The notes under the pieces: generated by a model
The model's database searches: none
Told to the model about the DNA's origin: nothing
Seen by the model: the letters and a program-made list of their open reading frames with translations, nothing else
Source: Calliopum simillimum
Taxonomy: Eukaryota > Arthropoda > Insecta > Diptera > Lauxaniidae
Length of the DNA: 64,000 nt
Direction: 5' to 3'
NCBI GenBank assembly: GCA_951812925.1
Contig: OX638368.1
Coordinates: 70,466,422 to 70,530,421 of the forward strand
Program-made: the position numbers and the translations under genes
Part shown: positions 34,561 to 45,617 of the stretch, piece by piece
Layout of the letters: the number at the start of each line of letters is the position of its first letter
How positions within the stretch are numbered: the stretch's first letter is position 1

Positions 34561-35195
34561 GTATACACGGTGGTTTTTAAAAAATTTTAACTTTTTGAAA
34601 TACCACCCGCGATTTTTTTCAGGGATAATGTTGGGGGACCCTTCTAGTATCTAAATCCGCAATCCGCGAAATCGAACGTCCAGCCGTTTTTTTTTTTCGA
34701 CCTTTAAGTTTTTTTAACGATTTTTGAGTATATCTCGGTGTGTATATACATATTATGTACACATATATATGTATATACGTACACATATATACTTGTATAT
34801 GTATGTATGTGAAATATATATAAATGGATATATATATACATACATGCATATGAAAGGTATCGTTTCCGCACCATTTATTTTAAAAAAAAATCGGTTTTTT
34901 CGTATTTAAGAAAAACACAAACAAAAACCGGAAACGAAAGTAGTCACTCCAGATGTGATTTTTGATGCTTAATCCGATTCCGGTATTAGAATTGCTCTAT
35001 TACGTCTGGACTTTGAGATAACCTTACATATATGTTTAAAGGACACCATTTTTTTTCCTATTTTTGAAGTTATATAACAAGTACTAATTTTATGAACTTT
35101 AGTCAATGTTTTGCAAGAATCGAAAATTCCATGCATTTTCCAACTTAGAATATTATGACAATTAGGAGAAGAGAAAAAACTACTGAACATGGCTA

Positions 35196-35241
35196 TGGTG
35201 ACATATGTTTCGGTTACCGCCACGTAACCATCATCAGACCA
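35196..35241 (-). ncRNA. Hammerhead ribozyme motif, inverted cap copy
   Basis: Same sequence as 35511-35556 on the opposite strand; core intact. Confidence 0.65.
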
Positions 35242-35510
35242 ATTTATGTTTTATTTAATTTATTTTAAATTAAATGAAATAACAATTGAAAAATTTTTTT
35301 TTTTTTTTTTTTGAACTTTTTGTCTGAGGTCGGGATCGATCTATGAACCTTTCGAAATCAAGGCACACAGCGCAGTCCGTTGATAAATGCGCAATGTAGA
35401 GAGATTGATTTCGAAAGGTTCATAGATCGATCCCGACCTCAGACAAAAAGTTCAAAAATTTTTCAATTGTTATTTCATTTAATTTAAAATAAATTAAATA
35501 AAACATAAAT

Positions 35511-35556
35511 TGGTCTGATGATGGTTACGTGGCGGTAACCGAAACATATGTCACCA
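35511..35556 (+). ncRNA. Hammerhead ribozyme motif, 530-bp family unit 1
   Basis: Helix I TGGT, core CTGATGA, extra T, helix II GGTTAC/GTAACC with a 7-nt-or-shorter loop, GAAA, helix III CATATG, cleavage GTC, helix I partner ACCA. All invariant bases present. Confidence 0.7.
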
Positions 35557-36040
35557 TAGCCATGTTCAGTAGTTTTTTCTCTTCTCCTAATTGTCATAAT
35601 ATTCTAAGTTGGAAAATGCATGGAATTTTCGATTCTTGCAAAACATTGACTAAAGTTCATAAAATTAGTATAATTTTCATATAGTCAACATAAACCATTT
35701 TAAGTTATCATGGAGAACACGCCAAATATGTGCAACTGGCAACACTTGTCAGTCATATAATATAACGGTATTGATTCTCAGCCAATGGCTGAGCCTTACC
35801 ACACAAACACAACATGAATGATGACAAAGGAGTATAGAGAATGAAACCACGCTACATCCATATAGGCACTTAAGCTACCAATTTTTCCGAGGGCACACAG
35901 CGCAGTCCGTTGATAAATGCGCAATGTAGAGAGATTGATTTCGAAAGGTTCATAGATCGATCCCGACCTCAGACAAAAAGTTCAAAAATTTTTCAATTGT
36001 TATTTCATTTAATTTAAAATAAATTAAATAAAACATAAAT

Positions 36041-36086
36041 TGGTCTGATGATGGTTACGTGGCGGTAACCGAAACATATGTCACCA
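36041..36086 (+). ncRNA. Hammerhead ribozyme motif, 530-bp family unit 2
   Basis: Identical to 35511-35556, one unit downstream. Cleavage at both sites of a read-through transcript would release a ~530-nt RNA. Confidence 0.7.
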
Positions 36087-37929
36087 TAGCCATGTTCAGT
36101 AGTTTTTTCTCTTCTCCTAATTGTCATAATATTCTAAGTTGGAAAATGCATGGAATTTTCGATTCTTGCAAAACATTGACTAAAGTTCATAAAATTAGTA
36201 TAATTTTCATATAGTCAACATAAACCATTTTAAGTTATATAACAAGATAAGGAAATATTTTGCCGTAAAATCTGGTATGACAGTTAATAGCCCTAGTTTT
36301 TTCCTTGAAAACTCAATCAAACCGATAACGATATCTTTTTTTTTGTCGGAGATATCTTTGCTTAAAAAGTTGAAAAAGTGCAAAAACACGATTTTTGGCT
36401 ATATTGGATGTTATATGCAGGACACACAAAATTTTTTTGGGAATTTCTATTACCAGAAGCATTTGGTACTTTCTTTTGGCTTTAAATTGAGCTATCAAAT
36501 GTTTATCTGCAATATTTTTCTGCAAAGTTATGTTAACTTTAAAATCACACCATGAAACTTAAAGCGAAAAATCTCGGTTTTCGGCTATATTTGAGGTTGT
36601 ATACAGTACGGACGAAATTCGTCTGCTCTTTTTTACCAACCGAAGCATTTAAAACTATTCTTTATCTTTAAAATGAGCTAACAAGTGGTCTCTTGTAATT
36701 GTTTTCTAAAAAGTTATGACTATTTTAAGACAACATGTTGCAGTAATATAAGGAATACTCGTACACTGTGAGTTTGCACTCCATAGTGTAATTTTTAAAT
36801 GGTCATAACTTTGTGGAAAACAATCACAAGAGACCTCTTGATAGCTTATTTTGAAGATAAAGAATGGTTTTAAATGCTTCGGTTAGTAAAAAAGAGCAGA
36901 CGAATTTCGTCCGTACTGTATACAACCTCAAATATAGCCGAAAACCGAGATTTTTCGCTTTAAGTTTCATGGTGTGATTTTAAAGTTAACATAACTTTGC
37001 AGAAAAATATTGCAGATAAACATTTGATAGCTCAATTTAAAGCCAAAAGAAAGTACCAAATGCTTCTGGTAATAGAAATTCCCAAAAAAATTTTGTGTGT
37101 CCTGCATATAACATCCAATATAGCCAAAAATCGTGTTTTTGCACTTTTTCAACTTTTTAAGCAAAGATATCTCCGACAAAAAAAAAGATATCGTTATCGG
37201 TTTGATTGAGTTTTCAAGGAAAAAACTAGGGCTATTAACTGTCATACCAGATTTTACGGCAAAATATTTCCTTATCTTGTTATATAACTTCAAAAATAGG
37301 AAAAAAAATGGTGTTCTTTAAACATATATGTAAGGATATCTCAAAGTCCAGACGTAATAGAGCAATTCTAATACCGGAATCGGATTAAGAATCAAAAATT
37401 ACATCTGGAGTGACTACTTTCGTTTCCAGTTTTTGTTTGTGTTTTTCTTAAATACGAAAAAACCGATTTTTTTAAAAAATAAATGGTGCGGAAACGATAC
37501 CTTTCATATGCATGTATGTATATATATATCCATATATATATATATATTTCACATACATACATATACATGTATATATGTGTACGTATATACATATATATGT
37601 GTACATAATATGTATATACACACCGAGATATACTCAAAAATCGTTAAAAAAACTTAAAGGTCAAAAAAAAAAACGGCTGGACGTTCGATTTCGCGGATTG
37701 CGGATTTAGATACTAGAAGGGTCCCCCAACATTATCCCTGAAAAAAAACGCGGGTGGTATTTCAAAAAGTTAAAATTTTTTAAAAACCACCGTGTATAAC
37801 TAATCAAAATAAAAACGAATCTTTCGAATCACAAGAAAATTTTTCAAATGATCCAAATGCCATAAGGGTTAAAATTTCAAGGTGCGCGCGACTTTTCCGA
37901 ATCCTTGACCCTGTTGATTACAAAAAGTG

Positions 37930-38640
37930 CTTTGAAACAATAAAAAAAAATTGCGCTTAAATATTCCACAACGAGCTTGAAGTTGTTTTTTTAAATTTAA
38001 ATGTTTTATCTTTTGAACAAGACAAGGTATTTGCACAAATTAAATTGAATCTCTTTAAAAATTCTTGGAGCAATATTCTGCATCAAAAATAACACTGTGC
38101 TTGTCGGAAATTCTAACATTGATGGGACCCATGTTGTAAACATAATTCGCGCGCGCTGATTTCAATGGTCATAGTCGTTTTTATGTTTGAAAATTTGACT
38201 AACGAAAAAAAAAGTTTTAATAAAAAACAGGTATTTTTTTTTTAATATTAACCATTTTTTCAACAGACAAAAACAGGTGTTTGTTTTTTAATATCAACCA
38301 TTTTTTCTACTTCTGATGCTTCTTCTTCACTTGTTTTAATTCCTTGGCGAAGGCAGTCGACTGTCGCTGCGATAACTTGAGACGTCGGACAATGATATTT
38401 AAACTATTTTTTTTCTTTAGTCAAATTTTCAAACTTGAATAACTCAAAAACAAAAGCCAAACCGTAAAAATGACGATGACCACTGAAATCAGCGTGCTGG
38501 AATTATGTTTACTATCTTTGTTCCATCAATGTTAGAAAAAAAATTGATCCGATTCGAGCACAGTGTAATTAATTTACTCTTTGCCAATTTTTTTCAGCAG
38601 CACTTTAAACTTCAAAATTTGTTAATTTTTTGAGGTATCT
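37930..38640. repeat. Diverged foldback
   Basis: GAGCAATATTCTGCATC-type and CTAACATTGATGG blocks near 38069-38125 have imperfect complements near 38520-38600, with GACTAAAGAAAA-like inner arms. Termini not resolved. Confidence 0.4.
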
Positions 38641-38717
38641 GCACTTTCAAGATAAGACTTTTCTTGTTTTACTCTAACGAATTTTGTTTTTTGGTTTTTT
38701 TATGATTAGTCATTATA

Positions 38718-39257
38718 GTACGAAATCCGGCAGTAAGAAAACGTATCGATCGAGTTTTTAGTTAAAATCTAGTTTTTACATATATTTATGAATGGGGGAA
38801 CATAATTTTGGCGGGTTGCCTATAAAAATGTGGCCGCAAGTATTATCAAATTGCGATAACTTATGAACCGTGAGTCGCACTAGAAAAAGTGCCCAGATCT
38901 TTTCTATTGAGAGTCATATGCTCTACAAGTAATTTTTATTGTATGTAAGAGAAAAATTTACCGCTTAGGAGTAAAACGTAAAAAAATCGGTTTTTAATAA
39001 ATAATTCTTTAACGGGAAATTTTTTTTAACATATTATGAAAATTACATGTAGAGCATATGACTCTTCATAAAAAAGATTTTGACACTTTTCCCCGTGAGA
39101 CTCACGGTTCATAAGTTATCGCAATTTCATAATACTTGCGGCCACATTTTGAGAGGCAACCCAGCAAAAATATATTCCCCCATTCCTAAATGTATGTAAA
39201 AATTAAGTTTTAACTAAAAACTCGATCGATACGTTTTTTTACTGCCGGATCTTAGAC
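38718..39257. mobile_element. Foldback element, TA-flanked
   Basis: ATCCGGCAGTAAGAAAACGT near 38725 is complemented near 39250; arms of ~240 bp pair. TA at 38716-38717 and 39258-39259. Confidence 0.6.
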
Positions 39258-39332
39258 TATTAATATATCTTTTAAATTATCCCAACAACTAAGCTATTAG
39301 TAATGCTTGAACTCACTAAAAACAATTACGTA

Positions 39333-40135
39333 TTGGGTGTACAACTTAAAAACCGGAATTTGACGGTGGATGTCCATACTAACAAATATCGTGAAAGCTC
39401 GAACTTTATATATATGTCATTTTGAAGGTACATTTGACAGCTGTCAAAATCAGTCAACAAAACAATTTTATCTTGTGTGCATCATTATTATTTTTCACGA
39501 TGAATAACTTCGAAAATTGGAGAAAAAAACACTTGTAGAAGTGGTTTCGACGGTTTAAAAGTGGTGATTTTGATGTCGAAGACAAAGAACGTCCTGGTCA
39601 GGACCAGCTAGGTGTGATCCATTATGAGCTGTTGCCAGGTGGCCAAACCATTAATGCTCAACTCTATCGTCAACAATTGATCCGATTGAAGCAGAAAATC
39701 CAGGCAGAGCGGCCAACGTATGCGACCAGACACGAGTCAATCATTTTTTTACCACGATAACGCTCGGCCACATATTGCTGCCCCAGTCAAAAATTACCTG
39801 GAAAACAACGGATGGGAAATCTATACAAATTTTGCCTCACCCGCCTTATAGCCCAGACCTTGCACCATCAGACTACCATTTGTTCCGATCAATGCAGAAT
39901 GCCCTATCAGGAATACGGTTCACTTACGTTCAAGATATCGAAAATTGGCTCGATTCATTTTTGGCCGCCAAGCCGGCGCAATTTTTTTGGGATGGAATTC
40001 ATAAATTGCCTGAAAGATGGGGAAATGCTGTAGCTTCCAATGGACATTACTTTGAATAAAATATATTGTAACATTTTTCCACAATAAAGCATCAAATTTC
40101 GCTAAAAAATTCCGGTTTTTAAGTTGTACACCCAA
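39333..40135 (+). mobile_element. Internally deleted mariner, copy 2
   Basis: TIRs TTGGGTGTACAACTTAAAAA and complement, TA at 39331-39332 and 40136-40137. 803 bp. It shares copy 1's internal deletion and has a second deletion of ~105 bp near the N-terminus. Confidence 0.92.
39500..40059 (+). pseudogene. mariner transposase with two deletions
   Basis: Begins MNNFENWRKK; the segment up to the arginine-rich WFRRFKSGDFDVEDKERP is shortened, and the same join ERPGQDQLGVIHYELL as copy 1 follows. After a one-base shift near 39750 come PHIAAPVKNYL and SPDLAPSDYHLF, then an intact C-terminus ending at 40059. It lacks the first catalytic Asp. Confidence 0.88.
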
Positions 40136-40964
40136 TATAATTAAATTGAACTTTAAACAAAAATTTAATTTTAATGTTTTCATGGCATTGAAATAGGATA
40201 TTTTAATGGGATGACGTAAGGTACCACTTTTTTTTATAAAATCATTAGTCTCCAATCTCCTGAGTAAAACAATATTTTTCGCAAAATTGAAACCTTGACA
40301 CTTCATGTTATTTTTGGCAAAATAGGCTAACAGATAGTTTGTCTAAATCTTCTAAGAAAACTAAAAAAATAAATAAATCAAACAGAAACTAAAATACTCA
40401 AAAATAGTCATTTTCGATGTATTTGTGTATGCTTACGCAGGAACCGGTCTCAAAAAAAAACACCGTTTTTGCTATTTTTAAAGTGATATAACAAAGTTAC
40501 TTTCAGCCGCACAAAGTGGTAAAGTGGTTGAAAGTGTCAGTCTGTTTCTTTAAAATTAAATTTAGATTATACCGATATCTTTTTTTATTCTCGGAGAATT
40601 CACACCGGGAATTAAATTTAATTATCCATACAAATCGATAATTAAATTGCTGATAGAATTCATTTCAAAACGATCAAGATTTTGTTGATGGAATCCAATT
40701 AAGCTACAAATTGGCATAACCAAAAAATGACGTGAGGTGAGTTTTTTTTAAGAAGCCATAACTTCTTTTATCTCATTTTCAATTTTTAGGTGCCAAATGA
40801 TTTGCAAGACTATCATAAAAAGTAGCAAAAATAAATTTTTTTTGTTTTTCTAAAGATTTTTAGCGACCTTTTGAATATATCTGGATTTCTTAAGCGGGCT
40901 TGAGGTCCAAAATTAATAAAAAATGTTTCTTAATTTTTTATATAATTTATTATAATTTTCTTGT

Positions 40965-41003
40965 TCCAATATTTCGACTATCTTTGATAGTCATCTTCAG
41001 GGA
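40965..41003 (-). ncRNA. Hammerhead ribozyme motif at PLE3, left arm
   Basis: Minus strand: TCC, CTGAAGA, extra T, helix II GACTATC/GATAGTC with AAA loop, GAAA, TA, TT, GGA. Seven-pair perfect helix II is the strongest of the PLE set. Confidence 0.6.
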
Positions 41004-41206
41004 CCTACGAGTTTACTACAATTAGAATTTTGAAATTTGAAGAAAACAATATAAAACTTACTTGTCAGAAAATAAATAAATGAATTACTTAAAAACTAAC
41101 ACAATGGACAAAAACAATTTGAAAAAAAAATATTGCACAAATTTAAATTCTTATTGTCAATAAAAAACAGCTGATATTGCCGCTGCTCTGTTGTCCACTG
41201 ATGGTT

Positions 41207-41713
41207 TTATTTGCATTTCTTCTTTATCAGGTGTCTGTAGCTGTGAGCAATTCGATCTGTGTCTGTTTTGAAATTTAATCGTTGTTGTGTTGGTGTGTTT
41301 ATTATATGTAGCATTTCTAATGTGTACCGTTTAATGTAGTTTGTCTCTTCTTGTAAAATTTCTGTGTTGTCAAAATCGGCAAAATGTTCATATTTCGCAC
41401 AGTGGGCAGAAAGCGCTGTACGTTGCTCCATCGGTTTAGTTCGCGATTTATGTTCTGATTTGTGGGAAGAAATCCTAGTCCGCAGTTTGTTTTTAGTTGT
41501 CCCCACATATGCTTTTCCACATACGTGGGACCCGTCTCCTTTGCACGATATTTTGTAAATAATGTTTGATTTGTCCAGTTTATCCGTTTTACTTTTTATT
41601 TTACTATATAATTGTTTTAATGTGTTGTTTGTCTTCAGCGCTATTTGGTAATTATTTTTATCTAAAATGTCTGATTTTGCAAATCTCTCCGAGAAACCAG
41701 GTACATATGGCAT
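41207..41713 (-). pseudogene. PLE3 GIY-YIG domain, left arm
   Basis: 168 codons from MPYVPGFSERFAKSDILDKN through IIYKISCKGDGSHVCGKAYVGTTKNKLRTRISSHK (split here by position) to LIKKKCK. The GIY-YIG pattern (YKISC...AYVG...R) is intact. RT is absent, so it is a 5'-truncated copy. Confidence 0.8.
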
Positions 41714-41846
41714 CGATTTGTAAATTTTCGTCTGTTTTTCATTTCCATTGCTCGTTAAAGTTTTGTGTTTCTTAATCAGGTCCTCTACAGTCTTTTTTGG
41801 TAAGTCATTTCTTCTTAGTATATTTTTATGACAATATTCAAAAAAT

Positions 41847-42468
41847 TAAAAATATACTAAGAAGAAATGACTTTCCAAAAAAGACTGTAGAGGACCTGAT
41901 TAAGAAACACAAAACTTTAACGAGCAATGGAAATGAAAAACAGACGAAAATTTACAAATCGATGCCATATGTACCTGGTTTCTCGGAGAGATTTGCAAAA
42001 TCAGACATTTTAGATAAAAATAATTACCAAATAGCGCTGAAGACAAACAACACATTAAAACAATTATATAGTAAAATAAAAAGTAAAACGGATAAACTGG
42101 ACAAATCAAACATTATTTACAAAATATCGTGCAAAGGAGACGGGTCCCACGTATGTGGAAAAGCATATGTGGGGACAACTAAAAACAAACTGCGGACTAG
42201 GATTTCTTCCCACAAATCAGAACATAAATCGCGAACTAAACCGATGGAGCAACGTACAGCGCTTTCTGCCCACTGTGCGAAATATGAACATTTTGCCGAT
42301 TTTGACAACACAGAAATTTTACAAGAAGAGACAAACTACATTAAACGGTACACATTAGAAATGCTACATATAATAAACACACCAACACAACAACGATTAA
42401 ATTTTAAAACAGACACAGAGCAAATTGCTCACAGCTACAGACACCTGATAAAGAAGAAATGCAAATAA
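41847..42468 (+). pseudogene. PLE3 connector and GIY-YIG domain, right arm
   Basis: Mirror copy of 41207-41713 with one visible substitution near the end, and a longer upstream part (KIKNILRRNDFPKKTVEDLI), the connector between RT and nuclease. The frame technically opens at 41797, but those first codons lie in the dimer centre and the other arm. Confidence 0.8.
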
Positions 42469-42694
42469 AACCATCAGTGGACAACAGAGCAGCGGCAACA
42501 TCAGCTGTTTTTTATTGACAATAAGAATTTAAATTTGTGCAATATTTAGTTTTTAATTTTGTGCAATATTTTTTTTCAAATTGTTTTTGTCCATTGTGTT
42601 AGTTTTTAAGTAATTCATTTATTTATTTTCTGACAAGTAAGTTTTATATTGTTTTCTTCAAATTTCAAAATTCTAATTGTAGTAAACTCGTAGG

Positions 42695-42733
42695 TCCCTG
42701 AAGATGACTATCAAAGATAGTCGAAATATTGGA
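42695..42733 (+). ncRNA. Hammerhead ribozyme motif at PLE3, right arm
   Basis: Exact mirror of 40965-41003, downstream of the GIY-YIG frame on the same strand. Confidence 0.6.
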
Positions 42734-42824
42734 ACAAGAAAATTATAATAAATTATATAAAAAATTAAGAAACTTTTTTTTTTTTATTATACAGTTTGCA
42801 CTTAAACAATTTTTGTATTGAGTT

Positions 42825-43195
42825 TCCTGAAATACTTCATGTGCGATTTTTTTTATTTTGTGTGTAAAAAAGCTGCAAGTGTAACTTACATGTCCTTCAA
42901 TTTTTGGAGTGGGCCCGCCAGTAGTTCTCCAGAAAAACATTAAAATGTTGCATCTACCGCATTTTTTCAGTACAATTTTATTGAATTTGAAATTTTTAAC
43001 TAAACGATAATTTGAATTTGAAAATTTAATTTAGTATGAATTTTCAGTTAAAGAACATGTACTGAAAAAGTGCGGAAGATGCTACATTTTATTGTTTTTC
43101 TGGAGAACTACTGACGGGCCCACTCCAAAAATTGGAGGTCATGTAAGTTACACCTGCAGGTTTTTTTACACACAAAATAAAATAAATAGCAGATG
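42825..43195. repeat. Small foldback
   Basis: GGGCCCGCCAGTAGTTCTCC near 42911 has its inverted partner near 43115; arms of ~160 bp around a ~45-bp loop. Confidence 0.6.
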
Positions 43196-43854
43196 ACGGT
43201 ATTTTGGGAAACTCACTGAAAAAAATTTTTTTAACTGTAAACTGCATGATAAAAATAAAAATTTATTTTGCTAATTTTTATTTTAAAGTCTGTTTTAAGA
43301 CAAATCGTTTGGTATATTAAAATTGAAAATTGGATAAAAGCAAATAAAGTTATAGCTTCTTAAAAAAAAACTCACCTTAAAATTTCAAAGTCCCATATCT
43401 ACATAATTTTTTGAAATTTTGAAAAAGTATTAGGTAGTAATTTTCTCCACAATGCCACTATTGCTCATACCAATTTATAGCCAAATCGGATTCCATCAAA
43501 AGAAATCTTGATCGTTTTGACATGGTTTCTATATGCTAACGATATAGAAATTTATGTAATTACCCATACAAATTTTTTCACGTTAATTAAATTATTTCAA
43601 TTCAATTAAAATTTTATTAAGCGTTTATTAAACAGAAAAAAGGGATGCAGATCACCCTGTAATGAAAATTTTTCGAAAATATGTCAGTAACGGAAGAAAA
43701 AAAAATTACAGCTGTCATTTAATTGTCGTTTTTTGAAATTGAAAAATATACAATAAATCGCATGTTGTTCATATTTCGTAGCTTAAAAACATTTAATTTT
43801 CGTAGAAGAATCTTCTAGTTAACAGAAATCATAAACGCATCAAGCAAAACCAAA

Positions 43855-44262
43855 ATGTACCTCAAAAACATAACGATGCTCCAACCCCATGATGCCTTTG
43901 AAATGGATGAGGAAGAAATTGTCTGCGATGGAGAAGTTGAAATACAAATGAGTGATGATGGCGAATGTGTGGATGTGGAAGAACCAGGCACTCAATCAGT
44001 ACGAAGTACTCAAACGCCCACCATAGCGGCAAGTAATAAAAAATCAGATTCAAATGAAAAATCCAAAAATAAATTCAATACAAAACCGCCGACAAGCAGC
44101 AGCTGCGGCTTTATTAAACACTTCTAATTCTTCTGCAATGGAAGCAACGGAAAATTCATCCATAATTGGAAAAAAGCGCAACGGACGCACAGTGTCGCGA
44201 GTGCGGCCAAAAGGTCAAAGTCTTAAATTTGAACCTATCAAGAATGGCATATTGTTAAGTAT
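43855..44262 (+). pseudogene. Candidate host exon or retrocopy, unrecognised acidic protein
   Basis: ACCAAAATG is a strong insect start context. The first frame reads MYLKNITMLQPHDAFEMDEE with an acidic stretch (EEIVCDGEVEIQMSDDGE), then a Ser/Thr-rich part. Near 44055 the sense switches by one base into SIQNRRQAAAAALLNTSNSS, MEATENSSIIGKKRNGRTVS and RPKGQSLKFEPIKNG, ending at a possible donor GTTAAGT near 44255. The switch lies among short A runs, so it may be a real lesion or a sequencing error. Low-complexity acidic then basic layout suggests a nuclear regulatory protein, but I do not recognise it. Confidence 0.5.
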
Positions 44263-44299
44263 ACTTAAACTAATAGAAATTAAAAAAAAAAAAAAAATT

Positions 44300-45048
44300 A
44301 ATATATCTTAATAGCATAGTTATACAAGCCCCGTAAACTTAAAGTTTTGTAAGGATAGAATAAATGCCACAAAAAAAAAAAAAAAAAAATTTCGTTCCAT
44401 GATTCTTAAATCGAAAGCAGGCCTATGTTACTAAATACCTTAGTTAATACCAACTTTTTAGGAATAAATGACATTTTTCCTATATAGTAGAGCAATTTTT
44501 GAGCAGATTTTTGTACTAACGTTTTGTTTACAGTTACTTTATTGGATATGTGTTTTTTTGCTTATTTGTGAATTTTAAAAAAAAGTTTGGGAGACCATAA
44601 AATAAGAATGACGCAAAAGACCCTATTGCCTCAATTAGAAACAAAAGAGAAAAGTACAGTGTATAAGCAGACAAGAAAAAAGTGCCCCAATGTGCCCCAA
44701 TTTTTTTTTTTTCGTTAATTTTCTAAAGTGACCTCGATTAAAATTCAATAAAAAATTAATATTCTTAGGAGAGTAAAATTAAATATCTAAAAGGAAAAAA
44801 TTGCTGCGGACTTGAAAATTAACACAGTTTTTTATTGGAAAATAGTAACTTTACAAAAAAAATTTTTTTGCTCAATAAGGGGTGTAACTCCCCTTTTTGG
44901 GGTTCAAAGATCAAAAAAGTAATTTTTTGAACAATAACTTAAAAACTGATAGTCAAAAAAATTTCAGGCAAAAAGTAAAGTTGATGCAATTCTGCACATT
45001 CTGGTTTTTTAAACATCTTTCTAGCATAAAAATTGACCGAAATATGTA
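44300..45048. other. AT-rich stretch without recognisable genes
   Basis: Long A and T runs and no paired termini. Confidence 0.4.
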
Positions 45049-45056
45049 ATTTTTAA

Positions 45057-45609
45057 GGCTCCCTGACATAACGCCATAGGAAATAATGCCAGAAAATTTT
45101 TTGCAAATAACGCCAGAAAAATCTTCATACAAAATTCTGGCGTTATTTCCATTTTGTTTTGGAAATAAAGCCAAAAACTTTTCTGGCGTTATTTGCAAAA
45201 ATTATGGCGTTATTTCCAAAAATAATGTAGTTTAGAAAAAGGAAATAACGCCACAGGAAATAACGCCAGAAAATTGTTTGGAAATAATGCCAGAAAAATC
45301 GGCATACAAAATTCTGGTGTTATTTCCATTTTGTTTTGGAAATAAAACCAAAAACTTCTCTGGCGTTATTTCCTAGTTAATTTTTGGTTTTATTTCCAAA
45401 ACAAAATGGAAATAACGCCAGAATTTTGTGTGCAGATTTTTCTGGCGTTATTTCCAAACAATTTTCTGGCGTTATTTCCTATGGCGTTATTTCCTTTGGC
45501 ATTATTTCCAAAAATTCTGGCGTTGTTTCCTAAGTTTTTGGCTTTATTTCCAAAAATGAATGCCAGAAAATTTCTGGCGTTATTTCCTATGGCGTTATTT
45601 CCGGGAGCC
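45057..45609. mobile_element. hAT-like MITE built of an iterated ~18-bp motif
   Basis: Ends GGCTCCCTGACATAACGCCA and GGCTCCCGGAAATAACGCCA (inward), 8-bp TSD ATTTTTAA (45049-45056, 45610-45617). The interior is almost entirely GGAAATAACGCCAGAAAA in one orientation, then the other, about 16 copies. Confidence 0.75.
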
Positions 45610-45617
45610 ATTTTTAA

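Larger units (their letters stand above)
35082..36231 (+). mobile_element. Retrozyme-like hammerhead element, ~530-bp unit
   Basis: Flanked by a 15-bp duplication AAGTTATATAACAAG (35067-35081, 36232-36246); the right foldback arm shows the empty site. It consists of an inverted partial unit (35082-35360), then direct unit sequence from 35361 that repeats with a 530-bp offset (35362 against 35892), each carrying a hammerhead. No protein. The layout (5' inverted cap, tandem ribozyme units, ~15-bp TSD) is the same as 13225-15659 though the sequences are unrelated. Confidence 0.8.
34566..37794. mobile_element. Foldback element interrupted by a ribozyme element
   Basis: Starts CACGGTGGTTTTTAAAAAAT and ends with its complement, between TA dinucleotides (34564-34565, 37795-37796), consistent with the Tc1/mariner group. 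Arms of ~1 kb meet near 36765. Both arms hold a TA/TGTA-rich microsatellite (34730-34850, 37510-37625). The left arm is interrupted at 35082-36231; the intact site is in the right arm near 37266. Confidence 0.75.
40918..42770. mobile_element. PLE3: inverted dimer of a truncated Penelope-like element
   Basis: Two almost identical arms, 40918-41825 (minus) and 41846-42770 (plus), face away from a 20-bp centre. Each carries connector, GIY-YIG domain, 3' non-coding sequence and a terminal hammerhead. Both are cut at the same upstream point, leaving no RT. Confidence 0.8.
40605..43560. repeat. Diverged foldback holding PLE3
   Basis: CTCACCT/AAGAAGCTATAACTT and GGAATCC..CATCAAA blocks near 40670-40770 have inverted counterparts near 43345-43520. 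The arms are well diverged and surround PLE3 and the small foldback 42825-43195. Confidence 0.5.

Noticed and set aside
34724..37709. Open frames rich in Tyr/Ile/His such as those at 34619-34909 and 37392-37709
   Set aside because: They translate TA/TGTA microsatellite in the two arms of a foldback.
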